From: Macrothele yani
Lineage: Eukaryota > Arthropoda > Arachnida > Araneae > Macrothelidae
NCBI GenBank assembly: GCA_039090855.1
Contig: CM077012.1
Coordinates: 142,076,541-142,140,540, forward strand
Length of the DNA: 64,000 nt
Direction: 5' to 3'
Numbering within the stretch: position 1 is the first letter of the stretch; every line of letters begins with the position of its first letter. The translations under genes and the position numbers were made by a program. The notes beneath the pieces are model-generated. The model did no database searches. It had not been told where the DNA came from and saw only the letters and a list, made by a program, of their open reading frames with translations. Shown piece by piece: positions 12,127 through 24,060 of the stretch.

Positions 12127-12766
12127 ACCATACACGGTTGAGAGAGAGAGAAATTAAGAAACTAGGATTTTTGGGGCGATGTTCGTAAAAATGCTTAGGG
12201 TCTGCAAGAAATCTTATTCGACAAATGAAGTCCCCATTTTTCGTCTCTTGACCTAGACAAAAATGTGTCTGGAATTCGGTCTGAGCGTCGGAGACAGCAC
12301 GTGATGCGGCCAGACTGTAATAAGTTAGTCTCAAGAGGTTTGTTATTGACAAGCATGAGAGAAGGGAGTAGTGGACAAATTAGTTACGTGGCCATTGTTG
12401 AGGCACAACGACGCGAGGAAATCGGGGATACGCTCCCTAAGAGAACCGGTACTCTAAAGCCAGGGCTCTATGTGGATAAAAAGCTCCCAGAAATTAACTG
12501 GGGCTTGCGTAGAATTAGCCTAAAAGAAAATGGTATTCAGAGCAAGAAACTGATAGGCCCTGAGAACCACAGCTCCAGTCTGCTGCATTTAGAGAAGCTA
12601 CTGCTAACCTACAGTTCCAACCCAAGCGACTGAGAAAAGGGAGCCTTTCCTGATAGCAACAGCAACTGCTGGCTGTCCAAAAGAGAAGATTGTGCGGCTC
12701 ACCACTGATCCAAGCCAGCCGGAAAGCCAAGGCAGCAGAGGGAACTTCGAGGAGGGAGAAAACTAG

Positions 12767-12808
<42 letters not shown>

Positions 12809-12910
12809 AAATCTCCGAGAGGACGATGTCTCGCCGCCAACCAGCATTATTGTGTGTGCAACTGCAGGCAAGAGAACGCTCCGCACATAGGCGATATCCT
12901 TCGGAGCGGG
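12127..12910. other. Unassigned region with an unrecognised 122-aa ORF and a (TC)n tract
   Basis: A plus-strand ORF at 12265-12633 (122 aa, starts MSGIRSERRRQHV) shows no domain I recognise, and nothing supports its expression. A (CT)n microsatellite lies at about 12769-12807. ORFs crossing it are low-complexity artefacts (LSLSLS or REREREE). Confidence 0.4.
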
Positions 12911-13239
12911 GGACCACGTGATTGTGCCATCATCTATCCATCATGTGGATAGCTACTGTAAGTACATTTTTATGTTCGATATTTATCTAAGTGAGGTGCA
13001 GCCCCAAGTCAAACATCAGACCTGTACTGATGTTAACTGAGATAATGCTCATGCTCTCTGCTTAGAAACTCTTGTCGCTAGAGGGTCTCGCAGCAAGCCC
13101 TGCACTTTTAGTGGCCCTAGCGAAGCTTAACTAATATAGCTCTGCATGTGTAATTCGAGTCTAATTATTAACAAGTTAGTAAAATCATGCAATGCATTGA
13201 TTATAATACACTTTCCAACATACCAGAAATCATTACTCA

Positions 13240-14740
13240 AGTTATCACTCAAGTTATGAGGATAATGGCTGCGGAATAAATCTCGGTCCTGTGCCCTGAC
13301 CTTTGATCCCATTTCGATAATATTCTACAGAACCGGTTCAGTATACCTCTGAAATAACATGATAGAGTTTTGTCGCAATGGAAGCATTTTTACGTAATTT
13401 AGGATGCGTAAGGGCTATGGAATAGATTCCTCTCCTGTGTCCTAACCTTTGACCTCATTTCGCTCATTTTCAATAGGATTCGTTGAACCCATTTCGTCCA
13501 TTTCATAGTCAGGCCCCTACAACATACTAACATTTAATCCAAATCGAAGAATTTTTACGTAAGTTATGACACATAACGGCGATGAAAGCGATTCCGCTTT
13601 TATGTCCTGACCTTTGACCCCATTTCGCCCATTTGCAATAGGGTTTGTCCCCAGGTGGCTCTTACCACATACTAAAATTTAATCGAAATCTAACCTTTTT
13701 ACGTTAGTTATGACGCACAAGAGCAGTGGAATGGACACCGCTCCTATGTCCTAACCTTTGACCCCATTTCGTTCACTTTCGATAGGGTTCCTTCCCAGGT
13801 GATCCCTTCCACATACTAAAAAGTTCATTGAAATCAAATGTTTTTTACGCGAGTTATCATGCGGCCGGACATACACACACAATGCGTGATGTAATGAAGC
13901 AGATGGGAATCGCGACCATCTGCTTGAAAGAGTGCGACGTCATAAAACTTTAATAGGATCGACACACAACGCGTGACGTAATGAGACAGATCGCGTAAAC
14001 GCGCACCAACATCTCAATCTCAGGCAAGAGATTGTGACGTCATAAGATTTCTAAGCATGGGTAACATCAATGAAACGACGCCATGGCAGTAAAAACGTGG
14101 TAATTTGGGGTGGTTATTTAACCCACTAAACAAATTTTCCTAAAATCAAAATCAAGCTAAATCGATTTCTAGTACCAGAAAACTGTAGGTTAACGACTTT
14201 CATCAGAATCCTTAGAGCCATTTTCAAAATAAAATTTACATACATACAAGAATTGCTCTTTTATGAGGGCGATGGAATTGACCCCATTTCGTCCATTTTC
14301 AATAGGGTTCGTCCCCAGGTGGTCCCCTACCACATACTAAAATTTCCTTGAAATCCAACCATTTTTACACACGTTATGGCATATAGGGGCAATGGAATGC
14401 ATCCCACTCCTATGTCCTGATCTTTGACCCCACTTCCCCATTTTCGATAGGGTTCATTCCCAGGTGGTCCCCTACAATATACTAAAATTTCATCGACATC
14501 GAACCAATTTCACGCAAGTTATGACACATAAGGGCAATGGAATGGATCCTGCTCCTATGCCGCGACCTTTGACCACATTTCGTCCATTTTCAATAGAGTT
14601 CGTCCCCAGGTGGTCCCCTACCACATACTAAAATTTCATCGAAATCGAACCATTTTTACGCGAGTTATCGTGCCGACAGACAGACAGACAAAGCTGGAGC
14701 ACAACGCTTCAACCTTCGGTTGGAAAGCGTAAAAAAGTTA
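13240..14740. repeat. Tandem array of roughly 145-bp satellite-like units
   Basis: The phrase 'tttgaccccatttcg' and close variants recur near 13303, 13449, 13612, 13757, 14278, 14423 and 14569, with spacings of about 145-163 bp. Each is followed by 'aatagggttcgt', 'ccccaggtggt', 'catactaaaatttcatcg' and 'tttttacgcgagttat'. A diverged stretch (13870-14270) splits the array. It ends with a 'cagacagacagaca' motif and 'ttcggttggaaagcg'. No coding capacity is apparent. It is probably a satellite or the internal array of a non-autonomous element. Confidence 0.8.
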
Positions 14741-14811
14741 CCTACTGTGTACGGGCTGCGATTGCTTTAGTACCTACAAGTTCAGCATTCGAATACATGC
14801 TCTGGGGCCCC

Positions 14812-14884
<73 letters not shown>
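14812..14884. repeat. (CA)n microsatellite, about 73 bp
   Basis: An uninterrupted run of CA dinucleotides. The overlapping cysteine/valine ORF on the minus strand is an artefact of this repeat. Confidence 0.97.
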
Positions 14885-14886
<2 letters not shown>

Positions 14887-14959
14887 CCACCCAAAATGGA
14901 CATGAGATAGCAAAGCCAGATTTACTGGACACATAACAGATACAAAGATGAAACAATTG

Positions 14960-16060
14960 AACTTACAGACCCCTGCGACTTGCGGAACACACAGACATCA
15001 ATAGTTGTGTGGCCCCCATGGCTGGCAATAACTGCTGCTACACACCGCGGCATCGAACAAAAAAGGCTTTGGATGTGGGCTTGGGGTATGTCGGTCCAGG
15101 CTGCTTCCACACGTTGCCACAGTTCATCAGGCATAGCCGCGGGTGGTACTTGCCGATCAGTGACCAGACGTTTTCGATGGGCGACATATCGGGAGAACAG
15201 GCTAGCCACGGCAGCAGTGACACCTGGTGGACCGTGAAGAATTGTTGCACGATGCATGCCACGTGTGGGTGCCATTGTCCTGTTGAAACATGGCCGCTGG
15301 TAGGTTCTGCAGGTAAGGGAGGACTACAGGCTCCAAAACGTTGAAGATGTAGCGGTGGCTGTTAAGTGTACCGGAGATGCGTACCAGAGGGGTGCGGGTG
15401 TCATATCCAATTGCGCCCCAAACCATAACAGCAGGCGACGGACTGGTATGGCGACGCATAATGCAGGAGTCATACAGTCCCTCGCCGCGGATCCGACCAT
15501 CGTGGTGTTGCAGGCAGAAGCGGGATTCATTGGAGAAGACAATGTCGTACTATTCCATGGTCCAGGTGCGGCGTTCAATGGCCCACTGCCGCCGCACTAG
15601 CCGGTGGTGTAACGTCAATGGTAATCAGAGCAATGGGTGCCGTGCGACTAGTCCCCACTCCTGCAGACGATGAACGGTACGTGCTGACACAGGTTGTTGC
15701 ACAACACACCCTAATTCCTGCGCTAACGTTTGTGACCTGGTGGTGCGAGCCGTCAATGCCTGCCGCACAACATGCCGGTCCTCTCGTTCGGTTGTGTGCC
15801 GCAGCAATCTCTCATGTCGGTCCGTCCGTCACTCCTGCACCGACCGAATCCATACTTGCCTCACTGTGGCTGGACGTCCCACACAGGCGCCGATGTCTCG
15901 GTACGATAAACCGCTGTCGCGATAAACCACTATTCGTCCTCTGTCGAACTCCGAAACGTGCTGGAATGACTGCTGCGTTCTGCAACGAGGCATCAAGAAG
16001 CTTCCCACGCACAGGTACGGCAGCACAACACACTTCCACTACTTACACCCCGCCTTCTGT
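14960..16060 (-). mobile_element. Tc1-like transposase remnant, minus strand
   Basis: Tc1 transposase pieces can be followed on the minus strand. The N-terminal HTH region lies in several frames at 15625-16039 (FDRGRIVVYRDSGLSYRDIG, ALTARTTRSQTLAQELG, SARTVHRLQEWGLVARHPLL). Next come FSNESRFCLQHHDGR (near 15525), AVMVWGAIGYDTRTPLV (15202-15459), FQQDNGTHTWHAS, and SPDMSPIENVWSLIGK with the catalytic Glu (15038-15262). The C-terminal end is in 14922-15275. The first catalytic Asp is Asn here (SNESRF instead of SDESRF). No terminal inverted repeats were identified with confidence. The copy is frameshifted and inactive. Confidence 0.8.
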
Positions 16061-16501
16061 GCACCCTTCTTAATAGTGCTTCTCTGTGGCGTGCCAGGTG
16101 CACATGATTTGCATATGCCCTGCAATGCTAATCGTTTGCATGTTCTCTTGCGGGCGACACATGCTGCGAATTTCAGGCCAATCGGATGCTTCCTTCTTGG
16201 TGTTTCATTTTGGGTGGCCAGCAGTGTGTATATATATATTTTACATAGAAGTCACTAATTTCGATTGATTGGCAGTTTTCATACTAGTTCTTTCTTCAGA
16301 CTGGATGATTCATGAAGGATTTACAAACATGCAGCCTAAATTCTGTTATAATAAACTTTAAGGAACTTCCCACTATTTTTTTTTTAAATCCTGAATGATC
16401 ACCAGATGAAGAATGCATAATGTGCACCTATATACAGAGTTAACCACCACCCCATGCATAACCTTGATCATCTGAATGCACTTCAGTGCTCCTTTGAGAA
16501 A

Positions 16502-17270
16502 CAGGGTTTGCACACATTTACAGAAAATAAATTCTAGTGGTTTTCCAGGAGTTCAAACAAATTCCAGAAGCTTAAATTTTTTGTTAGAATCAAGTGTTTT
16601 GTTTTATATTTTGCAAACTGAGGTGAAATTTACTATGCATTTAGAGTTCTTATGAAGTCCTATGGGTTCTGCTGTTAGAGTGTTCTTCAGTCTGTGTTAC
16701 ATCCTGAATAAAGTAGCAAAATTTCCCCTCTTACAAAAGTTTCTCAGTATGAAACTTACATGATGCAATCTAGAACTTAGCACCAAGATAATACAAAACA
16801 ATTTTGCCATGGCACAAAAGACTCCCTACTTCAGTCATCTATTCTCACACGCATTGGAAACAGGGATGCCAAATATCAATTCCCATCAGTGAAAAAGTTT
16901 CTCTAGAAGGTTTACACACACTGTTGAGACTTCAACTACACACAACTGCTGTACCACAAACCAAGGTCACTGGAAATATGGCACTCATCTTGCACTGCAG
17001 TGTCACACAATATTTTTAAAAGAAGACATGTCACCACACGCCACGAAAGAAAGTGGTGGCATTATGAGCATACACTACAGGGAGTTAGAACAAAGCAATG
17101 CAATCAATCCATACATTTCAACCACTTTTTTTAACATTGCAAGAAAAAATTCCAGGACTATTCTAGGACCTTTCATAGAAATATGAAAAATTGAAGACTT
17201 CAGAGGCCTAAGAAAAACTGAAATCAAATACTAGAACTTTTCCAAGATTCCAGGAGCTATGCGAACCCTG
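16502..17270. mobile_element. Non-autonomous CAGGGTT-ended element
   Basis: The left end is CAGGGTTTGCACA and the right end is the inverse of CAGGGTTCGCATA. Both ends then carry 'ccaggag'-like motifs and 'ttctag' in inverted arrangement. No coding region is visible in 769 bp. Only four bases (GAAA) match on both flanks, so a target duplication is not convincing. Its termini resemble those of the 906-3279 element. Confidence 0.5.
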
Positions 17271-18628
17271 GAAATAACTAGTCATTCGAAAGCAGTTCCC
17301 ACGTTTCAGGAGGACTGGTTAAGCTGGGTGCTTTAAGGTTAATGATCCTGTTTATACCAGACCATCAAAGTTCTGTACTCCCACCTTTCTACAACAGTCA
17401 CTGGAATCAATTAAGAAAACAATACTGGACAATTTTTTTTTTTTTTTTTTGTTTAGCATTAAAAGTAGAGAATTTGTGGAACATTTCTTTAAATGGTTGT
17501 TTCGCACAAAAGGATACCACAATGTTAGTTATTCTGATCATCTGGCTACATTTTTGTTAAAATAAATCTGTTTTAAATGATTTTTTTTTTTTTTTTTACA
17601 GAAGTCTGTTTAGAACATGAAAAATGTTTAATATAATGAATATTTCATTATTTCAGGATTTGTTATAACAAAATTTATCCACTACAACCAACCTGGATTT
17701 TTATACAGACATATTTTGCTCAGTCTGAGTAATAATCTCAAAATGTTTTGCAAAAAAAAAAAAACCCTCCAGATTTTAGCAAATCAAATACTTGCATTTC
17801 AGATTTTGTACAGTGATTTACATGGTTCATATGTTTTATCAATCACAAAATTCCAGGACTGATTTTTTTTCCCCCAGGACATACAATCCAAACGCTCTTA
17901 CTTAAAATATAGTGAAACCATAGGTCTGTTCAACCTGTACCTACAATAAACAACTTCCTACATGCTTGGGCAAATTTAATACAGAATGCAGAATGTTAAA
18001 AATGATGTCCGCTGCAGCCAATCAGAAACTTAGAATCACAGATAAATACTGAAATACCAAAACTGTCACTGAAAATGTGACCAGGTTTAATATGTACTAA
18101 ACTTTTATATACAGTATACTACACTGATTTTGAGAATTTATTTTTCTACTTTAGCTTCAGTTCAATTATTGAAACAAATAACAGAACAAATAAACAGCAC
18201 AAAACTCAAAAATACATTAGGTATGTGGCATTACTCTTTAAATGCTTTCATATACCACACAATCAATACAGTGATGGAAAGTTGCAAAATCATTTTTGGA
18301 GCAGGTGAAATACATTTTTTCAGAGCAGGTAAAATATTAGTAGATAGAATAAACTTTTACACAAAAAATGTTATGGAACCAGATGCACCCTATTCAAATT
18401 TAAAACATCAGAGAGAGAGAGAGAGAGATTTTAGTTTTCAAATAGATCAAAAAATTTGTAGCCATTGCAGGATTCTATTATTAATTTATTTTACAAAAAA
18501 ATGTTAAATTTTTTGCTGCTTTTCTCAATATTTAATTGCTCACTTCTATTTTTTTCTAATTTTTGAAGATAGTTAGCAATGTAAATAATAACACAAGGAA
18601 CTATACACCAACTATACATAAGATAGTA

Positions 18629-19839
18629 CACTAAAGAGCAATTGAATTAGAGATACCTGTCTAGTAACGTGTAGAATCACCTTTCGCCCTGATAACTGCG
18701 GCGATTCATCTCGGCATGGACTCTACAAGACACCGGAAGCATTGAGAAGCCATACGAATCCACGACCCCTGAACAAGCTCCCACAGTTCACGAAGATTTG
18801 ATGGAGGGGTCAAAGCCTCGGACATTTCTCTCGATGACATCCCAGATGTGCTAGATGGGATTGAGGTCAGGTGACCTAGCTGGCCAAGGAAGTGAGGTCA
18901 CGTCGGTGGAGTGTTCATCCAGCCATTTGGATACATTTCGGGAGCGTTGGCACGGTGCATTATCTTGTTGCAGGACGAGGTCCCAAGTGGGATGTTGAAG
19001 ATGCACAAATGGGAGCAAATGGTCGTCCAGGATATCCTGGTAACATTGACCTGTGAGGGACGATGTCACACATACCAGGGGGTCCCATTTCAGTCCATGT
19101 AAACAGTCCCCAGACGAGAATGCCAGCTCTACCAGCTTGAAGAGTACCCTGCTGGCAAGAAGGATCCATCGCTTCATGTGGCTTGCGCCGTACTAGTATC
19201 CTGCCATCCACATGTACCAACGTGAATCTCGACTCATCAGTCCAGGCGACATTTTGCCACATGTCTAGGGTCCAGTGGCAATGTTCCCGCGCCCATGCTA
19301 ATCTTTGCACCCTGTGATGTGCGGTCAGCAGCGGTACTACCCTCGTGGGACAATGGCTTCTGTACTCCATAGCGAGGAGATGGTTCTGGATGGAGTGGCT
19401 GCTTACACGTTTTTCGTGCACCAGCGTTAAATTGCCAAGTGATTTCTTGCACTGTGGCCCGTCTATCCACTGTTACAATGCGAGCTAACTGACGATGACC
19501 CCGCTCATCCACACGCTGTTGTCCACAGCAGTTGGCCCTTGCAGGGATGGTTTAACCGAATTCGATGTACTCAGGGTGCACCAGTGACTCTTGAAAATCC
19601 CAGTGCCTGCATTACTTCCGAGATGGAGTGACCCATTCGTCGGGCCCCGACAATTTGCCCATGATCAAATGCGCTTAGATCCCGTCTTACCCACACTGCG
19701 TCAGACTCTTACTGATTCCCCGTCGCATCACTCCTTATATTGTCGGATCACTGCATACATGTCGTTTCCATTAACAGCGCCACCCACAGCACCACATTTG
19801 CATAACACCAGCTGTCTTTAAATCAATTGCTCTTCAGTG
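18629..19839 (-). mobile_element. Tc1-like transposon with terminal inverted repeats
   Basis: The ends are CACTAAAGAGCAATTGAATT and, inverted, CACTGAAGAGCAATTGATTT. TA is present on both flanks (18627-18628 and 19840-19841). Length is 1211 bp. It carries one transposase on the minus strand, broken by frameshifts, and sits in the 31-kb Lon intron. Confidence 0.9.
18720..19680 (-). pseudogene. Tc1-family transposase, frameshifted
   Basis: Minus-strand pieces: MDERGHRQLARIVTVDRRAT and VQEITWQFNAGA (19237-19512), HCHWTLDMWQNVAWTDESRF (first Asp; 18960-19421), RILVRRKPHEAMDPSCQQG, LVLQQDNAPCQRS (second Asp; 18851-19177) and WPARSPDLNPI, continuing past a stop into the Glu-bearing segment. Order and spacing match Tc1 transposases. 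At least three frame changes or stops are needed to follow it, so it is a pseudogene. Confidence 0.85.
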
Positions 19840-19841
19840 TA

Positions 19842-20033
19842 TAACTGCACTAGTTATCTGAATTTATTGGTGTAGATAAAATCAAAGTTTCCAAGCTTTT
19901 GCACATCAACCAGATGGCTACTTAGACAGTTAGCCATCTACCTACCTTCAAAAAGCTATCTGGTTGATGTGCGAAAGCTTAGAAACTTTGATTTTATCGA
20001 CGCCAATAAATTTGGATAACTAGTATAGTTATA
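19842..20033. repeat. Inverted repeat, arms of about 78 bp with a 33-bp spacer
   Basis: The left arm (19842-19920) contains 'gataaaatcaaagtttcc' and 'gcacatcaaccagatggct'. The right arm (19954-20033) is its near-perfect inverse. It immediately follows the Tc1 element and precedes the zinc-finger remnant. It may be the fold-back end of a decayed element. Confidence 0.85.
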
Positions 20034-20520
20034 CTATCTAATGTACAGTTAGCAATGTTTCGTTTTGCTTCTTTTAATAGCACCTGTCCACTTTCTATTG
20101 CACTCATGTCTTTTGTTTTTATGCCACATTCAATGTCCATCTCAGTATTGTTTAACATTTTATGAGAGGAATCTAGCTGTTGCAAAAGTTCAACTTCTTC
20201 CTGTTTCAAATCACCTTGTGAACATTCAATTTCTTTTGTTTTTTGCTGCATTTTTCCAGCACTAATCTGCTCTTGATATTTTTTCCAGGATTCTTTACAA
20301 GCTGTCAGAAGTTTTTTTGGTTACATTAATTTTACACACATCTTCATTTAGACTCTTGACATGATCTTTGTGCTTCTTGCTCTCCACATCAAGCCTACAA
20401 TCATCGCAGCTGCTATGCACTACGTTAAAATCGCAGCCACATGGCTTACAAAACGCATTTGTGCAAAACTTTAGATGCCTCATAAAAAGACCATTCTTTA
20501 CTATATATATACATCATGAT
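20005..20520 (-). pseudogene. Zinc-finger and coiled-coil remnant, probably transposon-derived
   Basis: Minus-strand ORFs read KFCTNAFCKPCGCDFNVVHS followed by SCDDCRLDVESKKHKDHVK (20295-20483), a Cys/His zinc-finger-like module with C..C and H....H spacing. A downstream ORF in another frame (19994-20251) is rich in Glu, Gln and Leu (KTKEIECSQGDLKQEEVELL) and may form a coiled coil. Similar 'AFC..C..DF...H' fingers occur at the front of hAT-type transposase-derived proteins. No catalytic domain is present, so this is a guess at origin; the frameshift argues against a working gene. Confidence 0.5.
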
Positions 20521-20714
20521 ACATTTGACGACAAATTTTATCTGACTTCGTTTGTTTTTTGTTGTTGCCACATCTGTTTCACTTGCTACGTTTCATTTTG
20601 TTTTAATCTAAATTAGCCCTTTCCACTCAAATAACTTTTCACCCATACTCACCCAGCACTTTTTTCTGCAGTAGAGGCCACAACTTAGCAGTGAAAGCTG
20701 AGCTTAGGCTTGCT

Positions 20715-21350
20715 AGCCCTTACATATGAGCCATAGGGGCGTTATCGGCATGGCGGGTGACACCAGACCTATTCGGTGAAAAAGAATAAGTCTCACGAGC
20801 ACCACCTATAGAGGCTACATCAGCATGGAGGGGCGACACCAGACATATTCGGCGAAAACGGAATGTCTCGCAAGCTCCGACATATTGAGGAGTCATAGGC
20901 ATAGCGGATGACACAGGAAATATTTGGCGAAAAGGAAATTCCTCGCGAGCGCCGACATGCGAGATATAGAGGAGTCATAGGCGTGGCGGGTGACACCCGA
21001 CATTCAGCGAAAAAGAAATGTCTCACAAGCCCCGAAATATGAGCTATGGAGGAGTCATAGGCGGGGCAGATAACACTCTAGCTATTCGGTGAAAAAGAAA
21101 TTCATCACGAGCGCCGACATGCGAGCTACAGAGGAGTGATCGGCATGGCGAGTGACACCCGACACGCCGATGGAGTTTCTTTTTCTCTATTCGGTGAAAA
21201 AGAAATGTCTCGTGAGCCCCAACATGCAAGCTATAGAGGCGTCATCAGCGTGGTAAGCGCACCCGACCTATTCGACGAAAAAGAAATGTCTCGCGAGCGC
21301 CGACATGCGAGCTAAACAGAAGCGTCATCGGCGTGGCGAGTGACACCCGA
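20715..21350. repeat. Minisatellite array, units about 75-95 bp
   Basis: About seven to eight degenerate copies of a unit containing 'gtcatcggcgtggcg', 'gtgacacccgac', 'attcggtgaaaaagaaatgtctc' and 'gcgagcgccgacatgcgagcta'. Spacing varies. Short ORFs on the minus strand are by-products. The unit has no recognisable function. Confidence 0.85.
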
Positions 21351-22605
21351 CTGTCTAATGGAAAGCGTTAAAATGTTTGCACTGAAATTTTCACAAGCAC
21401 AAAGCCACACGTAATCAATGTAAAGAGTTCACAAAAGGCGCTGAGCTCCCTTTCGGCTGTTGCACACAGCACTCTCAAATGGCTGTATGGGGAATAGTGT
21501 GACAAACAGCGTACGAGAATCTTCGCCTCTGTTGGCAGGAGAAGTCAGAACATCGAAGGAGTATAGGGATTATCAGTAAAGTGCCTTTTTCTTTCGACCA
21601 AATGACAGTAAAAAAATACAAAATTGCGTGCAGGGATCTTGCATGGGCTTTTCAGTAGTTTTTTTTATGGCTTCCGTAAAAACGTAAGATATGGGGGGGG
21701 GGGGAACATCCGTAAAAGTTGGCATGTCTGAATACCTATGAATCCTTTAGAAACAGAATCATCGCATCCTGCCACAGGAGAGCCATTTTCAGTCATCCTC
21801 CGCGTCAGTGAAATGGCTAACACAACTGACCTTATGCTGTATTTACATAATCGCGCACCTCGCCCGGAACAAATAACTGTGCCATCCCAAAGAGCAGGGA
21901 ACGACATATAAACAACAATCTCAATTGCACAACACTCCGGAAGACCACCAAACCATCTGTAAACAATCTTCACCAGGTTTTCATAATGTACAGCATAGTT
22001 TCTTCTGCATACCACGTGATTACAAGATTACAACAAAACTCCTTCTGCATAAGCTCCACCTACATCACGAAACCTATTCGTCAATTATGCCGAAAAAACA
22101 ACGAATTAGAAGGTAGGTGAAAAACATTCTGAAATGTTGGGATTGGTGGTACATGTCGATTAAGCGTTGTTATAAGCTTAAACCAAATTATGCACAGACC
22201 TTAGAAAAGCATCATTCAATTTGCCGCTCAAATTTGCATTTTTTGCCGTGAAAACATTTTTTTCGCTCAGCAGTTTTTGCTGTGGATTGCCGTTTCGGTG
22301 CAGCTGGGCCAAATATTAATTGTTTTCGTAATTTGTAGCAGTTTGGCGTTAACTTTCCATCACTGATTAATACATAAAATACTATTTATATTTCATTATT
22401 TTGAAATAATGCTTACACTGGAAATTTAAAGGTAAGGAAAGGTGAACTATTTTAAACTTTTTAAAATAATGAAAGGGATTGTTATTTCTTAAACACAATC
22501 ATGGGAGCAAGTATTTGTTAAAACTACTCAAATGACTACCGTCTGTGCAAGATTAAAATAAGAGTAAAAACCTATAAAACCTTTAATGGATATAGATAAA
22601 ACCTT

Positions 22606-22650
22606 ACATAAGACCTTTCGGATCGTAAAATACGATCCATCATCAGATGT
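22606..22650 (-). ncRNA. Hammerhead-ribozyme-like fold at the 3' end of the Penelope-like element
   Basis: Read on the minus strand: helix I strand ACAT, core CTGATGA, helix II GGATCG/CGATCC with a TATTTTA loop, core GAAA, a short helix III of the A-GGTC-T type, a U at the cleavage position, and ATGT closing helix I. This is the full type of arrangement known from hammerheads in Penelope-like elements, including the very short helix III. Cleavage activity is inferred. Confidence 0.75.
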
Positions 22651-22695
22651 GTAACATCTGACGATGTTGCAGATCTGATGATGGATTGGCAATAC

Positions 22696-22696
<1 letters not shown>

Positions 22697-22734
<38 letters not shown>
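22697..22734. repeat. (AT)n microsatellite
   Basis: A simple AT run next to the hammerhead-bearing end of the Penelope-like element. Confidence 0.95.
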
Positions 22735-22737
<3 letters not shown>

Positions 22738-22916
22738 TGCAACAGGAACAGCCCTTAACATAATAATTGGCGTGATTGCTGGGAGGAGTCAACATAATCC
22801 AAAATTTGATTGGATATTGTAGTTGTTGGAGTCAGTTGTTTGTACAGGAATTCCTCCGGGAACAATGGTGGGTATAATCAGGAAGTGCCGATTTCCAAGG
22901 AAGCGGTATGAGTGAG

Positions 22917-23657
22917 TTACGGTGTGTTATCGTTGCACACCCTATCCCCGAAAGAATGAATGAAAATGCTTTCTGCAAACCTGAGGTGTGATTCGGACAT
23001 TGGAACGTTCAGTACAGAAACATGATCCCAAACTGGAACGTGGGAGCCCTGGCTGACTAAACGTGACATCACGATCGAATTTGCTTTCATTCTTATGTCA
23101 AACTTATGTTCAGCCAACCTAGTCCTGAGAGTCCAAAAAGTAGATCCTATGTATACTTTTTCTGTTTCCGTGGGCAGCACAGGCTCCAACGCTATCGGGT
23201 ATACTCCATGCTTATGTGTTAAGTCCACTGAATCACGATCGCTCTTGATGGAAGAGAGCAAGTTAATAGTTCTTTCCCCAAAATTAATGAGATTTCTTTT
23301 ACAGATCCTTTTTATGGCAAACGTTATCCTAGGATCATACATGACTGATACTACAAATGTCTTTGGTCGCTTATTGACTGGTTGTAATGAAGATAAGTTA
23401 TTCTTCTGTAGTCTACCAAGCAGTCCATACACCATCTGTGCAGTATATCCATGTTCCTCAGCAATACCAATTATCTTGCAGATTTCTTGACGGCGTAGGA
23501 GCTGGGTTGCCGAGTGGGTAGAAGCGCGTCTAGATAGGTGATGGCCGATGTTTTTTTGACACCAGGGATGAGCAGATGAATATGGAATAATTGACGTACA
23601 CGAATCCGATTTCCTGAATACTGAATAAGTCACTGTTAGAAGGAGGGTTACGGACAA
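22917..23657 (-). pseudogene. Penelope-like C-terminal region with GIY-YIG endonuclease
   Basis: A 246-aa ORF whose C-terminal half has HGVYPIALEPVL and VYIGSTFWTLRTRLAEHK, the GIY and YIG motifs, the conserved Arg, and a later Glu (LRFAESIFI). The N-terminal half (HGYTAQMVYGLLGRLQKN, DPRITFAIKRICKRN) is the RT-to-endonuclease linker of Penelope-like elements. The endonuclease nicks target DNA to prime reverse transcription. The ORF is long and uninterrupted but lacks the RT in frame. Confidence 0.88.
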
Positions 23658-23676
23658 ACCATAAATCTAAAAAGGC

Positions 23677-24060
23677 TTAAATGTTGTTCTCAATTTGAAC
23701 TGTAAAATCAATTGACTCATATTGACTGGACATTTGAGAAACTAATACGTCAAGGTCCTCCCTTGAATGGGGCCAAAACATTAGCACATCGTCTATGTAC
23801 CTCGCATATAGTAATGGTGTGTAGTCAGATTCTCTTAGGACCTTTTCTTCTAAATTCTGCATAATAACTTCTGCTAGAATTGGGGACAGGGGTGATCCCA
23901 TCGGGGCCCCTCCTGTTTGCCTGTAAAGAACCTGATTGTACTTGAAATACGTACTCCTGTACATTAGCTTAAGAGCCTCCATTACAGCATTTACCTCCGA
24001 ATCAGACGCCATCACCATAGGGGTTAGCTTGTCTCTTATAATATCATGAACCAACTCCAC
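23677..24060 (-). pseudogene. Penelope-like reverse transcriptase fragment
   Basis: The ORF contains YRQTGGAPMGSPLSPILAEV and LLYARYIDDVLMFWPHSRED. The latter holds the catalytic [YF]xDD box (YIDD), and GAPMGSPLSP is the family's preceding motif. Homology continues in the same frame upstream (VSLDVTSLFPSVPVELVHD) through a segment lacking a Met. It is separated from the endonuclease ORF by stops, so this copy does not encode an intact polyprotein. Confidence 0.88.

Noticed and set aside
12265..12633. 122-aa plus-strand ORF as a gene
   Set aside because: No recognisable domain, no splice or transcript evidence, and it lies between a transposon end and a microsatellite.
12515..12917. Overlapping ORFs on both strands with RERERE or LSLSLS runs
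   Set aside because: Created by the (CT)n tract; no homology or splice context.
14774..14956. Minus-strand 60-aa ORF rich in Cys and Val
   Set aside because: It is a translation of the (CA)n microsatellite.
20715..21350. CRISPR-like array
   Set aside because: The repeats are contiguous and degenerate with no unique spacers, and the genome is eukaryotic.
23095..23490. 131-aa plus-strand ORF
   Set aside because: Antisense shadow of the Penelope-like GIY-YIG ORF.
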